From positions 1 through 16,756 of the forward strand of contig JBGPKH010000133.1 of assembly GCA_041485845.1 (NCBI GenBank): DNA of 16,756 nt, given 5' to 3'. This document shows positions 1 to 7,485 of the stretch, piece after piece (the stretch's first letter is position 1; every line of letters starts with the position of its first letter). The notes below the pieces were generated by a model. That model saw nothing but the letters and a program-made list of their open reading frames with translations, searched no databases and was not told the origin of the DNA. Source of the stretch: OMOG01 sp041485845 (lineage in GTDB: Bacteria; Acidobacteriota; Terriglobia; Bryobacterales; Bryobacteraceae). The position numbers were made by a program, and so were the translations under genes.

Positions 1-1125
1 CTGTACGTGGTCGGCATACCGGAACAGGGCGCCGCGCTGTTCTTCGGCGAAAAGCACTGCTCGATCTGCCATTCGGTGAATGGCTCAGGGGGGCGCGTGG
101 CGCCGGATTTGGGGCGGATTCGGATGCGCCAGCCGGCGATGGCCTGGCTGGCCGCGGTTCTATGGAACCACGCGCCGGGCATGTGGCGTCAGATGCGCGG
201 CGCCAAACCCCCCGACCTCAACCAGGCCGAGATGGCGCACATCCTGGCGTTCCTCCACCAGGCGGGAAGCGTGGATCCCGCCGGGGACGTCCAGGCGGGA
301 CAGCGCGTCTTCTCCGCCAAGGGGTGTGAACGGTGCCACTCCGGCCAGGACAAGGGGGGACACCAGGGGGCCCACCCGGGTCCCGACCTGGCGAATCTGG
401 CGGCTCCCAGAGACGCAGCCGCGTGGATGCGCGCCATGTGGAACCATGCGCAGCCGATGATCGATCCGATCGCGCAGGAACTCGGACCGTGGCCCCAGTT
501 CCACGGCGAGGAGATGAACGATCTGATCGCCTACGTCAGCCGGGGCCAGCCGGCCGGGCCAGCCGGCGGCAACCAGGTGAGTGTCCTGCGCGGCGCCGCG
601 GAGCGCGGATGGCAGGTGTTCCAGGAGAAGTGCATCCAGTGCCATTCCGTCGGCGGAAAGGGCGGACACGATGGGCCGGAACTGGGACCGGAGCGCGACT
701 TGCCGCAGACTCCCGCGCAGTTCGCCGCCGTGTTGTGGAACCATGCGCCGGCGATGCTGGCGAAGGTCCGGGCCTCGGCCATGGCGGCTCCTACGCTGAA
801 GGGCGACGAGATCACCGACATTCTGCAGTTCCTCATCAGCCTGCGGTATTACGAGCCGTCGGGATCTCCCTTCCTCGGCGAGCGCGTTTTTGGGGAGCGG
901 GGCTGCGCCCGTTGCCACGGGGCCAAGGCGGAGGGCACGCCGGAAGGCCCGCACCTCCGCGTCCGGGCGGATGCGTTCACCACCGTATCGCTGGCGAGCG
1001 CGTTGTGGCGCCACGGGCCGGCGATGAAGGCGCGCGCCGAGCGCCTGGGGATCGGATGGCCCACCCTGGAGGCCACCGACATGGGCGACCTCATCAGCTT
1101 CCTGAACGATCCGGAGCGCAAGTAG
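1..1125 (+). CDS. Tetra-domain cytochrome c (5' end outside window)
   Basis: Probable periplasmic electron-carrier protein built from four tandem cytochrome c domains of about 95 residues. Counting from the GTG at position 7, CxxCH heme-attachment motifs lie at residues 18-22 (CSICH), 107-111 (CERCH), 209-213 (CIQCH) and 300-304 (CARCH). Each is followed 36-40 residues later by a W-N/R-H-A/G-x-x-M motif whose Met (59, 151, 250, 340) is the likely distal heme ligand. The frame is open to the window edge and the first residues (LYVVGIPEQG) resemble the tail of another cytochrome domain running into the next. The GTG is therefore probably not the true start, and both the signal peptide and possibly more heme domains lie upstream. 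The gene ends in TAG and converges with the kinase remnant, 10 bp away. The redox partner is unknown. Confidence 0.9.
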   Translation: MYVVGIPEQGAALFFGEKHCSICHSVNGSGGRVAPDLGRIRMRQPAMAWLAAVLWNHAPGMWRQMRGAKPPDLNQAEMAHILAFLHQAGSVDPAGDVQAGQRVFSAKGCERCHSGQDKGGHQGAHPGPDLANLAAPRDAAAWMRAMWNHAQPMIDPIAQELGPWPQFHGEEMNDLIAYVSRGQPAGPAGGNQVSVLRGAAERGWQVFQEKCIQCHSVGGKGGHDGPELGPERDLPQTPAQFAAVLWNHAPAMLAKVRASAMAAPTLKGDEITDILQFLISLRYYEPSGSPFLGERVFGERGCARCHGAKAEGTPEGPHLRVRADAFTTVSLASALWRHGPAMKARAERLGIGWPTLEATDMGDLISFLNDPERK

Positions 1126-1135
1126 GGCGAGCGAT

Positions 1136-4100
1136 TCACGTCCATGCGGCGCGCTGCATCACGTCTTTGACCCTGGCGAACTCGGCTTCCATCGTGTCCA
1201 GGAGCTGGGCGAGGTTTCGCAGTTCGCCGGCCTTGGCGGCCTGCTCGGCTTCCCAGGCGACTGCGCGCAGGGAGCCGGCCGACAGGTTGGCCGCCGCTCC
1301 TTTTACGGAGTGCGCCTGACGGTGCGCGCCGGTCGCGTCGCCCTGCGTAAGGTATTCGCGCAAAGAGCTCAACTGCAGGGGGACCTCCTGAAGAAAGCCC
1401 TGGACGAGCTTCTGAGCGAGTCCCCGATTGCCCATGAGGCGCTTCAACAGTTCCGCCTGATCGAAGGTGGTTGCGGCTGCCGGAGACCGGGGGCCAGGCT
1501 CGCCAAAGCGCGAGTGGGCCGGAGGCCGGGGGCCAGGCTCGCCAAAGCGCGAGTGGGCCAGGGGCCAGGGACCAGAGGCGGCAACGGGCAGAGCGGAGGG
1601 GAGCGTGGGCGAGGCGATGGACGAAGTGGCATCGGGGGCAGGGGAAGTGGAGGATGCGGCGGTGGGGGCGCTTCGCCCGCCCTGCCCAAGAAACTTCGCC
1701 AGAATCTGTGCCAGTTGCTCCGGCTCGATGGGCTTGGCGAGATAGTCGTCCATTCCGGCGCTTATGCACTTCTCCCGATCGCCAGGCATCGCGCTGGCGG
1801 TCACGGCAATAATCGGGATGCGGGGATTGCGCGCGCCGCCCTGGGGGTCGCGGATCGAGCGCGTGGCTTCGTAACCGTCCAGCTCCGGCATCTCGCAATC
1901 CATGAGAACCAGGTCGTAATCGCGACTCTGCAGGGCCTTTACCGCCTGGACGCCGTCGAAAACCGGGTCGGCGGTCAGGCCGAACTGGCCGAGGATCGCG
2001 AGCACCACTTCCCGATTGACGAAATTGTCTTCGGCCAGCAGGATCCGAAGCTGGCGGTCCGCGTAGAACGGCCGCGACGCCCGCGCGCCCAGCGGGATCG
2101 CTGGCTCCGGCAGAGCGGTATCGAGCAGCAGCCGGGCCATGCCGATGACGCCATTCATGGGGGTGCGGATCTCGTGGCTCATGTTGGCGAGGAACCGGCT
2201 CTTGGCGCGGTTGGCGGCTTCGGCGAGCTCCTTGGACTTGACCAATTCCTCCTCGGCCCGTTTGCGCTTGGTGATATCCAGGAAGGCTAACACCGTGCCA
2301 ACCACTGCCCCGTCCTTACTCGCGGGGTGCGACCAGTATTCGGCGGGAAAGCTCGATCCGTCGGCGCGCCACAGCACCTCGTCATCGGCGTGGCATCCTT
2401 CTCCCTTCCGAAACGACTGGTAGATGGGGCATTCGGCGACGGGGTAGGGACGCCCATCGGCCCGCGTGTGGTGGACGAGGCCGTGCATGTCCCTGCCGAT
2501 GATGGACGCGGCATCGCCGAGCCGCAGCATCCGCAGGCAGGCGGCGTTGGCGAAGGTGCAGTTGCCGTGCCGCAGATGGCTTCCGCCGTGGAATCGAGCA
2601 GCAGGCGCACGCGGTCCTCGCTGGCGCGTATATGGCCTCCCCGGCGCGCTTTCGTTCGGTGATGTCCTGGACATGGGTGACGAAGCGCCACCCGTCGGCG
2701 CCGCCGGCCGCCACCGACACCCGCACGCGCGCCCAGACGATTTGCCCCGAGCTGTCGAGGTAGCGTTTCTCAAACTCGACGCACGGAGGCAGGTCGCGCT
2801 CCAGGCGCGTGATCGCATCGTGCGACAACGCACGGTCGTCGGGGTGGGTGACCTCGTCCCAGCTTCGCGCCAGCAACTCCTCCTGAGAGTATCCCAGCAC
2901 GTGGCACAGGGTGGCGTTGACCTGTATTAGCCGGCGATCGGCCCCGGTCAGGCCCATGCCGAAGGGCGCGTACTCGAAGGCGGCCCGGAAACGCTCTTCC
3001 CGCTGGCGCGACGTGCGCTCGGCCTGCTTGCGGGCGGTAATATCTTCCGCGTGAGCTACCAAATGAGACGGGTTGCCCCGGCCGTCCCTGACCAGCGAGA
3101 TTCGCAAGCGCGCCCAGACGAGATCACCCCGGCTGCCGATGTAACGCTTCTCGTATTCCATGAAGGTCGCGACGCCACGCAGCAGCCGGTCTACCGCATC
3201 CTGCGAAATCGCGAGATCATCCGGGTGCGTGAGCGCCTGCCATCCGCTGGAAAGCAACTCCTCCGCGGAACGGCCCACCAGTTGACAGAATGTCTCATTC
3301 ACCTGCATCAGGCGCCCGTCGAGCGCGGCCAGACACAAGCCAAACGGAGCTTCTTCAAAGGCGCTGCGGAATCGTTCTTCGCCGTCGAGGAGTTCCCGCT
3401 CCACGCGCTTACGTTCGGCGATCTCGCGTTCGAGCCGGGCATTGGCCAATTGCGCGGCTTCCGCCCGGCGGTGGCTGGTGAGAGCCAGGTTCACGATGGA
3501 CGCCAGCATGGTGCTCAGAAAGGTTCCCATGACGACCACCGTGACGGGCAGGATTCCGCGGACCATCGCCCGTCCGGCGCCCAACTCCCTTTCCAGGGCG
3601 TAGGCGAGGCAGAGCGTGCTGGTGAGCGCGGCGCAACCGGCAGCCGGCACCAGCCACCGCGGGTGGGTACCGGCGCCGCGGGCGCCGTACTGCCAGGCAA
3701 CCGCTGCCAGACCAAGTCCTAACGCAATAAACCCGATGCCGGTGGCCGGCGCCATCTGCTTCCACGGTCCCCAGGCATAGGTCGGATGCCCGCCAAGATG
3801 GCCAAAGACGCAAGTGGTTCCGAACGCCAGCACAACCGCACCGAGCACGCCCGTGACGGTGGTCCCCCTGGCGGACAGGCGGGACCCCCACGCGCACAGC
3901 AATGCGATGCCGCAGAGCACCAACGCGGCAGCCGTGTTGGGCGCCAGGCGGCCGGCGCCGCCGGACAGAAAATGGAGGGTATAGGGGACCGGCACCCAGT
4001 CGATGTGCAGGTTTGCCGGCCAGCCGTATTCCACCAGTGTCAGGGCCCCGATCAGCAGGCTCCAAAGCGCGCCCGGCAATGCCGCCCCCCGCCTGCCGCG

Positions 4101-4304
4101 GGCCAGGCCAAGGAGGGCCAGCCCATCGAGAACCAGCCCGACGGCCGTATTCATGGCCATGGCTTGGGGGGAGAGCCCGTGTCGCGACAAGGCGGGGATA
4201 TCGAAGAACCAGCCGATCAGGGTGACGGAGCCGAGGAGGGCGCAGGCGCCGCCGGCGCAGAAAACGGCGATTGGCCCGCCGGGCCTGGTGGAGTCTCCGC
4301 TCAT
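1136..4304 (-). pseudogene. Hybrid sensor histidine kinase, frameshifted and lacking its ATPase domain
   Basis: Remnant of a membrane-bound hybrid kinase. From the ATG at 4304, an N-terminal multi-span membrane sensor (roughly residues 10-270) leads to PAS1 (about residue 306) and PAS2 (about 434), ending in DITERKRAGEAI. The reading frame then changes twice. Near 2629-2633 an extra TA moves the reading to RASEDRVRLLLDSTAEAI, and near 2568-2574 about 10 bp appear lost before HGNCTFANAAC, inside PAS3. Next comes an intact phospho-acceptor helix (MSHEIRTPMNGVIGM, His codon 2174-2176). It jumps at about 2075-2120 directly to a receiver (Asp codon 1898-1900, LMDCEMP) and a C-terminal HPt domain (AHSVKGAAAN, His codon 1310-1312). 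The roughly 200-residue HATPase_c domain normally found between these is absent, so the protein could not autophosphorylate. I chose the 4304 start because the open frame upstream of it shows no domain character. The REC-HPt part is open and could be made separately, but I see no good start for it. Confidence 0.88.
1482..1559. repeat. Two 39-bp direct repeats in the receiver-HPt linker
   Basis: Copies at 1482-1520 and 1521-1559 differ at one base (A at 1486, G at 1525). A short third start follows at 1560. Because 39 is a multiple of three, the repeat adds 13 residues twice on the minus strand (HSRFGEPGPR followed by P/S-P-A) without breaking the frame. Each unit contains CTCGC-caaagc-GCGAG with outer GGCCA/TGGGCC arms, so it can form a hairpin, like REP-type palindromic units. 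The unit was not seen elsewhere in the window. Confidence 0.85.
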
Positions 4305-4479
4305 GACCTGTCCGTCGCATCTTTTATCGGCGTCGGCGGGACAACCCAATAGGGCGCTCCAGTCCGGTGAACGGCGGCGCCGCCAATTCGCCGCAAAAAA
4401 GCCGGCGCGCCCCTGCTGAAACACGCCAGTGCCGCCGATATGTTTTTCAGGATGACCCGGTGTCAGGCGCAGTAAAACG
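4305..4479. other. Divergent intergenic region between kinase remnant and GGDEF-like gene
   Basis: This 175-bp gap separates the kinase start at 4304 (-) from the GGDEF-like start at 4480 (+), so promoters for both should lie here. I see a perfect 12-bp palindrome, GGCGGCGCCGCC (4373-4384), and a run of A (4395-4400), but no convincing -35/-10 pair. The plus-strand gene has no strong Shine-Dalgarno sequence before its ATG. Confidence 0.4.
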
Positions 4480-5514
4480 ATGATCTCAATCAAGCGTTTC
4501 CTGGAACAGCGCAGCGGCGGCGCTTCGCCGAAGCACGACGTGCTCGAGGCGGCTCTGCAAATGTGCCGGCTGCTGCTAGATGGTCTGGCGACCCACACGG
4601 TTCACGGGCGGGGCGCGGATTTCCAGTCCTTCGGCCGTACCTTGAAGGAGCTGGCGCAGCGGATGAACGATCCGCCCTCCGCGCTCGACCTGCTGGAAAT
4701 CTCGAGCGACGCGGTCGAAGCCCTGGAAGCCTACTCCCAGCGCACCACCGAGTATCTACGCGAAGAAAACGAGCAGTTGCAGTCGATGGTCTCGATGCTC
4801 ACCGATACGGTGGCCGATCTGTCCGGGCAGACCGACGCTTCGGTCGGCAGGCTGCAAGCCATCGAGCGGCAGATCGAGCATGCATCGGGGCTGGACGACA
4901 TCCGGTTGCTGGGCGCAGCCCTGGGGAGTTGCCTGGCGGCGGTGCGGGAAGCGGCCGCACAGCAGCGCAGCGGTTCGGCCGGGACGGTGCAGCGTCTGCA
5001 AGATCAGATCAACTTCACCAACGAACAGATCGCCGGACACCACCCGAATCCGCGGCCCGGCGAGGGCGAGATCGATCTGATACCCGAACTGTCGGATGCT
5101 CTGCCGTCGGCCACCGCGACGCGCTACGTAGCGGTGTTCAAACTGCAGCGCGCCGAACACATCGCGACGCGATTCGGCGAAAGCGCCAGGCAGCAAATGC
5201 TGTCGCTGATCAGCCAGAGTCTGAAAGGCGTGTTGGGACCGGAAGACCGGCTCTTGCGCTGGAAGGGGACGTCGTTCGTGATGTTTCTGAACTCGATGGG
5301 GGCGATCCAGCAAGTCCGCGCGCGATTGTCGGAGGCCGTGGCGAATACCGGCCAGTATTTCATCGAGGTGGGCAAGAAGTCGGCGCTGCTTTCCGTAGGG
5401 GTCGACTGGATCGTCTTTCCGGAGGCGCAATGCGGGTCGCTGGACGCGGTATTCGCCGAGGTGGATTCATTCCTGGCCAATACCAGGCCCGGGGTGACCG
5501 TGCAGGCGGAATGA
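4480..5514 (+). CDS. Helical protein with degenerate, probably inactive GGDEF domain
   Basis: 344-residue cytoplasmic protein with no signal peptide or membrane span. Residues 15-185 are predicted mainly helical, with a heptad-rich stretch around 80-135 (EYLREENEQLQSMVSMLTDT, RLQAIERQIE) that could dimerise. Residues 212-335 resemble a diguanylate cyclase domain, but the catalytic signature is KGTSF (262-266) instead of GGDEF/GGEEF. The inhibitory RxxD site is GPED (253-256), which has lost its Arg. Synthesis of c-di-GMP is therefore unlikely, and a role as binding or scaffold protein is more plausible (inference). A receiver gene follows 36 bp downstream on the same strand, suggesting a functional pair. 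A 94-bp relative of codons 14-45 lies at 9066-9159. The ATG at 4480 was chosen because the paralogous similarity begins shortly after it; its ribosome site is weak. Confidence 0.8.
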   Translation: MISIKRFLEQRSGGASPKHDVLEAALQMCRLLLDGLATHTVHGRGADFQSFGRTLKELAQRMNDPPSALDLLEISSDAVEALEAYSQRTTEYLREENEQLQSMVSMLTDTVADLSGQTDASVGRLQAIERQIEHASGLDDIRLLGAALGSCLAAVREAAAQQRSGSAGTVQRLQDQINFTNEQIAGHHPNPRPGEGEIDLIPELSDALPSATATRYVAVFKLQRAEHIATRFGESARQQMLSLISQSLKGVLGPEDRLLRWKGTSFVMFLNSMGAIQQVRARLSEAVANTGQYFIEVGKKSALLSVGVDWIVFPEAQCGSLDAVFAEVDSFLANTRPGVTVQAE

Positions 5515-5550
5515 GGAGATCCAAAAGGACCGAGAAGAGGAGTCCGGCAG

Positions 5551-5958
5551 ATGAAGGCATTAGTGGTAGACGACGATTTGACGACCAGAATCGTGCTGCA
5601 AGAGATCCTGTCGCAATACGCGGAAGTCCACAGTTGCGGCGACGGGACCGAAGCGGTCTGGGCCTGCACGAGGGCCCTGGATCGGGGCAGTCCGTACGAC
5701 CTGATCTGCATGGATCTGATCATGCCGAAGATGGGGGGATTAGAGGCGTTGAAGCTGATCCGCCAGGAGGAGGAGCGGCATGGGCGGTTGCGGCCGCAAG
5801 CGGCGAAGGTGATCATCACGACGGCGGCCGACGATACCGATACGATCGGCGCGGCGTTCCGGGAGTTGTGCGATGCCTATGTGGTGAAGCCGATCGATGC
5901 CGCGGAACTGCTGAACTTTGTGTACTGCCTGTTTCCCGTGGAGGAACGGCGTCTGTAG
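5551..5958 (+). CDS. Stand-alone CheY-like response regulator receiver
   Basis: 135-residue single-domain receiver. The usual residues are present: acidic pocket D7-D9 (VVDDD), phospho-acceptor D55 (ICMDLIMP), switch threonine T91 (IITTAA) and K113 followed by P114 (VVKPID). There is no output domain, so it should act by protein contact. The start is well supported by AGAGGAG (5536-5542) before the ATG. It lies 36 bp after the GGDEF-like gene and is probably co-transcribed with it, making that protein a candidate partner (inference). Neither nearby kinase gene looks able to phosphorylate it, since one lacks an ATPase domain and the other is broken, so the donor kinase must be encoded elsewhere. 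Its 3' end converges on the minus-strand kinase remnant. Confidence 0.92.
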   Translation: MKALVVDDDLTTRIVLQEILSQYAEVHSCGDGTEAVWACTRALDRGSPYDLICMDLIMPKMGGLEALKLIRQEEERHGRLRPQAAKVIITTAADDTDTIGAAFRELCDAYVVKPIDAAELLNFVYCLFPVEERRL

Positions 5959-5974
5959 CCGACTGCCGTCGCCA

Positions 5975-6622
5975 GGCCATCGGGCAGCAGCCCGGGTGCG
6001 TGGTGCGTTTCGGGTTCACGGGAATGGTTCCCCTGTGCCGATTCGACCATCCAACGACCTATGGAGAGCCCGAGGCCGACGCCGCCCGTGTTGCGGGACC
6101 GCACTTTGCCGGCACGCCAGAAACGATCGAAGATGTATTGTAGCTCCTCTTCTCCCATCCCGATTTCCGAATCGCCGACGCGACACGCCGCGTGCCCGCC
6201 ATCACTACTGAGCGCCACCTGAACCGAGCCGCCTTCGCAGTTGTATTTGATCGCGTTGCCGGTGAGGATGAAGATCAGCCGGCGGAGCGCTTCCCCGTCG
6301 CCCAGGACAACCCCAGGCTGGTTGTCCATGTGGGCGGCCAAGTGGATGCGCCGTTCTGCGGTAAGAGAGCGTCCCTGCTCAAGGCCCTCGCGGACGCTGG
6401 CCGCAAGGCCGGTCAGTTCGCGTTCGAGCCCGTCCTCGCCGGCATCGGCCCGGGCCAGCGGCAAAAGGCGATCAATGAGCCGCCTGATCGTTCCGCCTCG
6501 GCCAGGATCTGCAACAGGTCTTCGCGATACTCGGCGTTGGTGCGCCCGCGGTTGACCGCCAGTTCTGCGGTCGTGCGAATCAAGGACACCGGCGCACGCA
6601 ACTCGTGAGACGCGTCAGCGCC
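5975..6622 (-). pseudogene. Sensor histidine kinase remnant (HisKA and HATPase_c only)
   Basis: Homology begins abruptly near 6622 with ADASHELRAPVSLIRTTAEL, the phospho-acceptor region. After LQILAEAER a single base appears lost at about 6488-6491, and the protein continues in another frame as IRRLIDRLLPLARADAGEDG. The ATPase domain follows, but the N-box reads LTGNAIKY (Asp to Gly) and the first G-box reads DSEIGM where DTGIG is usual. The F-box (IFDRFWRA) and second G-box (GGVGLGLSI) are still readable. Near 6030-6040 another frameshift occurs: after MVESAQ the expected GTI continues only in a different frame, then the similarity fades into the 3' end of the receiver gene. The sensor, membrane and HAMP regions are missing, replaced at 6612-6622 by the ChrA remnant. 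The left boundary is approximate. Confidence 0.88.
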
Positions 6623-6913
6623 GCCTTGGGTGTGTTCCTCTCTTGCCATCTCTTCGTGATCCTTCCTGCGCCGTACTTCCAGCGCATCGCAAAGAATCCC
6701 TGGATTGCGGCGCTCGTCGAAGGGGTGACGGCGGCGGCGGCTGGAGCCATCGCGGGAGCCGCGATGGTTTTTGGGCGCAGAGCCATCACCGAAGTGCCCA
6801 CGGCGCTGTTTGGGGGCGCGACGTTCCTGGTTATGTGGAAAGTGCGCCGCGTGCCCGAGCCGCTGGTAATTTCCGTTGCCGGCGGATTGGGCCTGCTACT
6901 CAAGCAACTTTAG
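6612..6913 (+). pseudogene. chrA: C-terminal fragment of ChrA chromate transporter
   Basis: About 100 residues in one open frame match the end of the ChrA (CHR) family: AALGVFL, then ILPAPYFQRIAKNPWI, then GVTAAAAGAIAGAAMVFGRRA and RRVPEPLVIS, ending in TAG after LLLKQL. ChrA proteins are inner-membrane anion carriers of about 400 residues that export chromate. Here only the last quarter remains, with two or three membrane spans. Similarity starts at about 6612-6622, exactly where the minus-strand kinase remnant begins, so the two were fused by a deletion or rearrangement. It is followed after about 25 bp by the LppY/DUF1259 remnant and then by the intact gene at 7486, all on the plus strand, suggesting an old operon whose front was lost. 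Confidence 0.85.
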
Positions 6914-6934
6914 GATTCGTCGGGCACAATGGTA

Positions 6935-7473
6935 GGCATGAGGCTGCAATTGCAACCGGGACACTGGCCTTCACGCCCAGCGGCCACGGCGGCCGCTGTC
7001 GACGCCGGACCCGAAGTGACGGCGCCGCACCATCATTTCTTCCAGGAATCGCCACGGGTGAGGTACATGCATATCGGCGGCAGGGGAACGGCGGAGCGGT
7101 TGGCGCCGGCGGTGAGAAAGGTACTCGACGCGGTGAGGAGCATGCGCACAGTGGCGCTAGCGCCGGACGCCCGCTTCGCCGGCGATCCCGTGACCGAAAA
7201 GAGCGCCATCACGGCCGCGACTATCGGCGCCATCCTTGGCGTGAAGGGTGAGCCGAACAACGGCATATACAAAGCCACCATCGGGGCGCGCCGGGTCGAT
7301 GCACGGGAGCAAGGCGGGAAGGCCGATGGGCGTCCATACGTGGGCCGCGTTTGCGGAGTGCAGGAAGATGTACTGGGGGTCTTCGTGTGTCCATGTGATG
7401 GTGGATGGGGGCAAAGGTCCGGCGGCTACCCTCGCCAGAGGCGCAAGCCGGCACGGATACCCAGGGCAGGTAA
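6935..7473 (+). pseudogene. LppY/LpqO family (DUF1259) gene remnant
   Basis: Broken gene for an exported DUF1259 protein of unknown biochemical role. The readable pieces are: GTLAFTPS (to about 6978, one frame); EVTAPHHHFFQESPRVRYMH through NNGIYKATIG (second frame, to about 7282); an apparent extra G in the GGGG run at 7283-7286, then RAGSMHGSKAGRPMG and VHTWAAFA (third frame, to about 7355); a segment legible only on the opposite strand (7350-7415); then GKGPAATLARG; and finally TDTQGR with a TAA at 7471-7473 in yet another frame. That TAA matches the usual family end (DTQG) and lies 12 bp before the next start codon. The N-terminal half and about 45 residues after TWAAFA are missing. The family assignment rests on the paired HHH/HNH and ESP..YMH motifs. 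Confidence 0.8.
7350..7415 (-). other. Micro-inversion inside the LppY remnant
   Basis: Read on the minus strand, this piece gives IHHHM and, one base out of frame, THEDPQYIFLH. This is the family's C-terminal motif (A-I-H-N-H-M followed by E-x-P-x-Y-x-F-L-H), while the flanking motifs VHTWAAFA and GKGPAATLARG read on the plus strand. The inverted segment sits where the motif belongs in the gene order and is bounded by short inverted repeats, TTTGC (7350-7354) and GCAAA (7411-7415). Confidence 0.7.
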
Positions 7474-7485
7474 GGGAGAGAAAAG

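Noticed and set aside
1482..1559. CRISPR-like direct repeats
   Set aside because: Two adjacent units without spacers, inside a coding linker and preserving its frame.
849..1898. 349-codon minus-strand frame overlapping the cytochrome gene and kinase 3' end
   Set aside because: Arg/Pro-rich, no domain, overlaps strongly supported coding frames on both sides.
1310..2290. 326-codon plus-strand frame antisense to the receiver-HPt part of the kinase remnant
   Set aside because: The minus strand carries unmistakable REC and HPt motifs; the plus frame shows none.
4305..4598. Longer N-terminus for the hybrid kinase (start at 4598)
   Set aside because: The extra 98 residues are antisense to the GGDEF-like gene and its upstream gap and lack membrane or domain character; ATG 4304 directly precedes the first membrane span.
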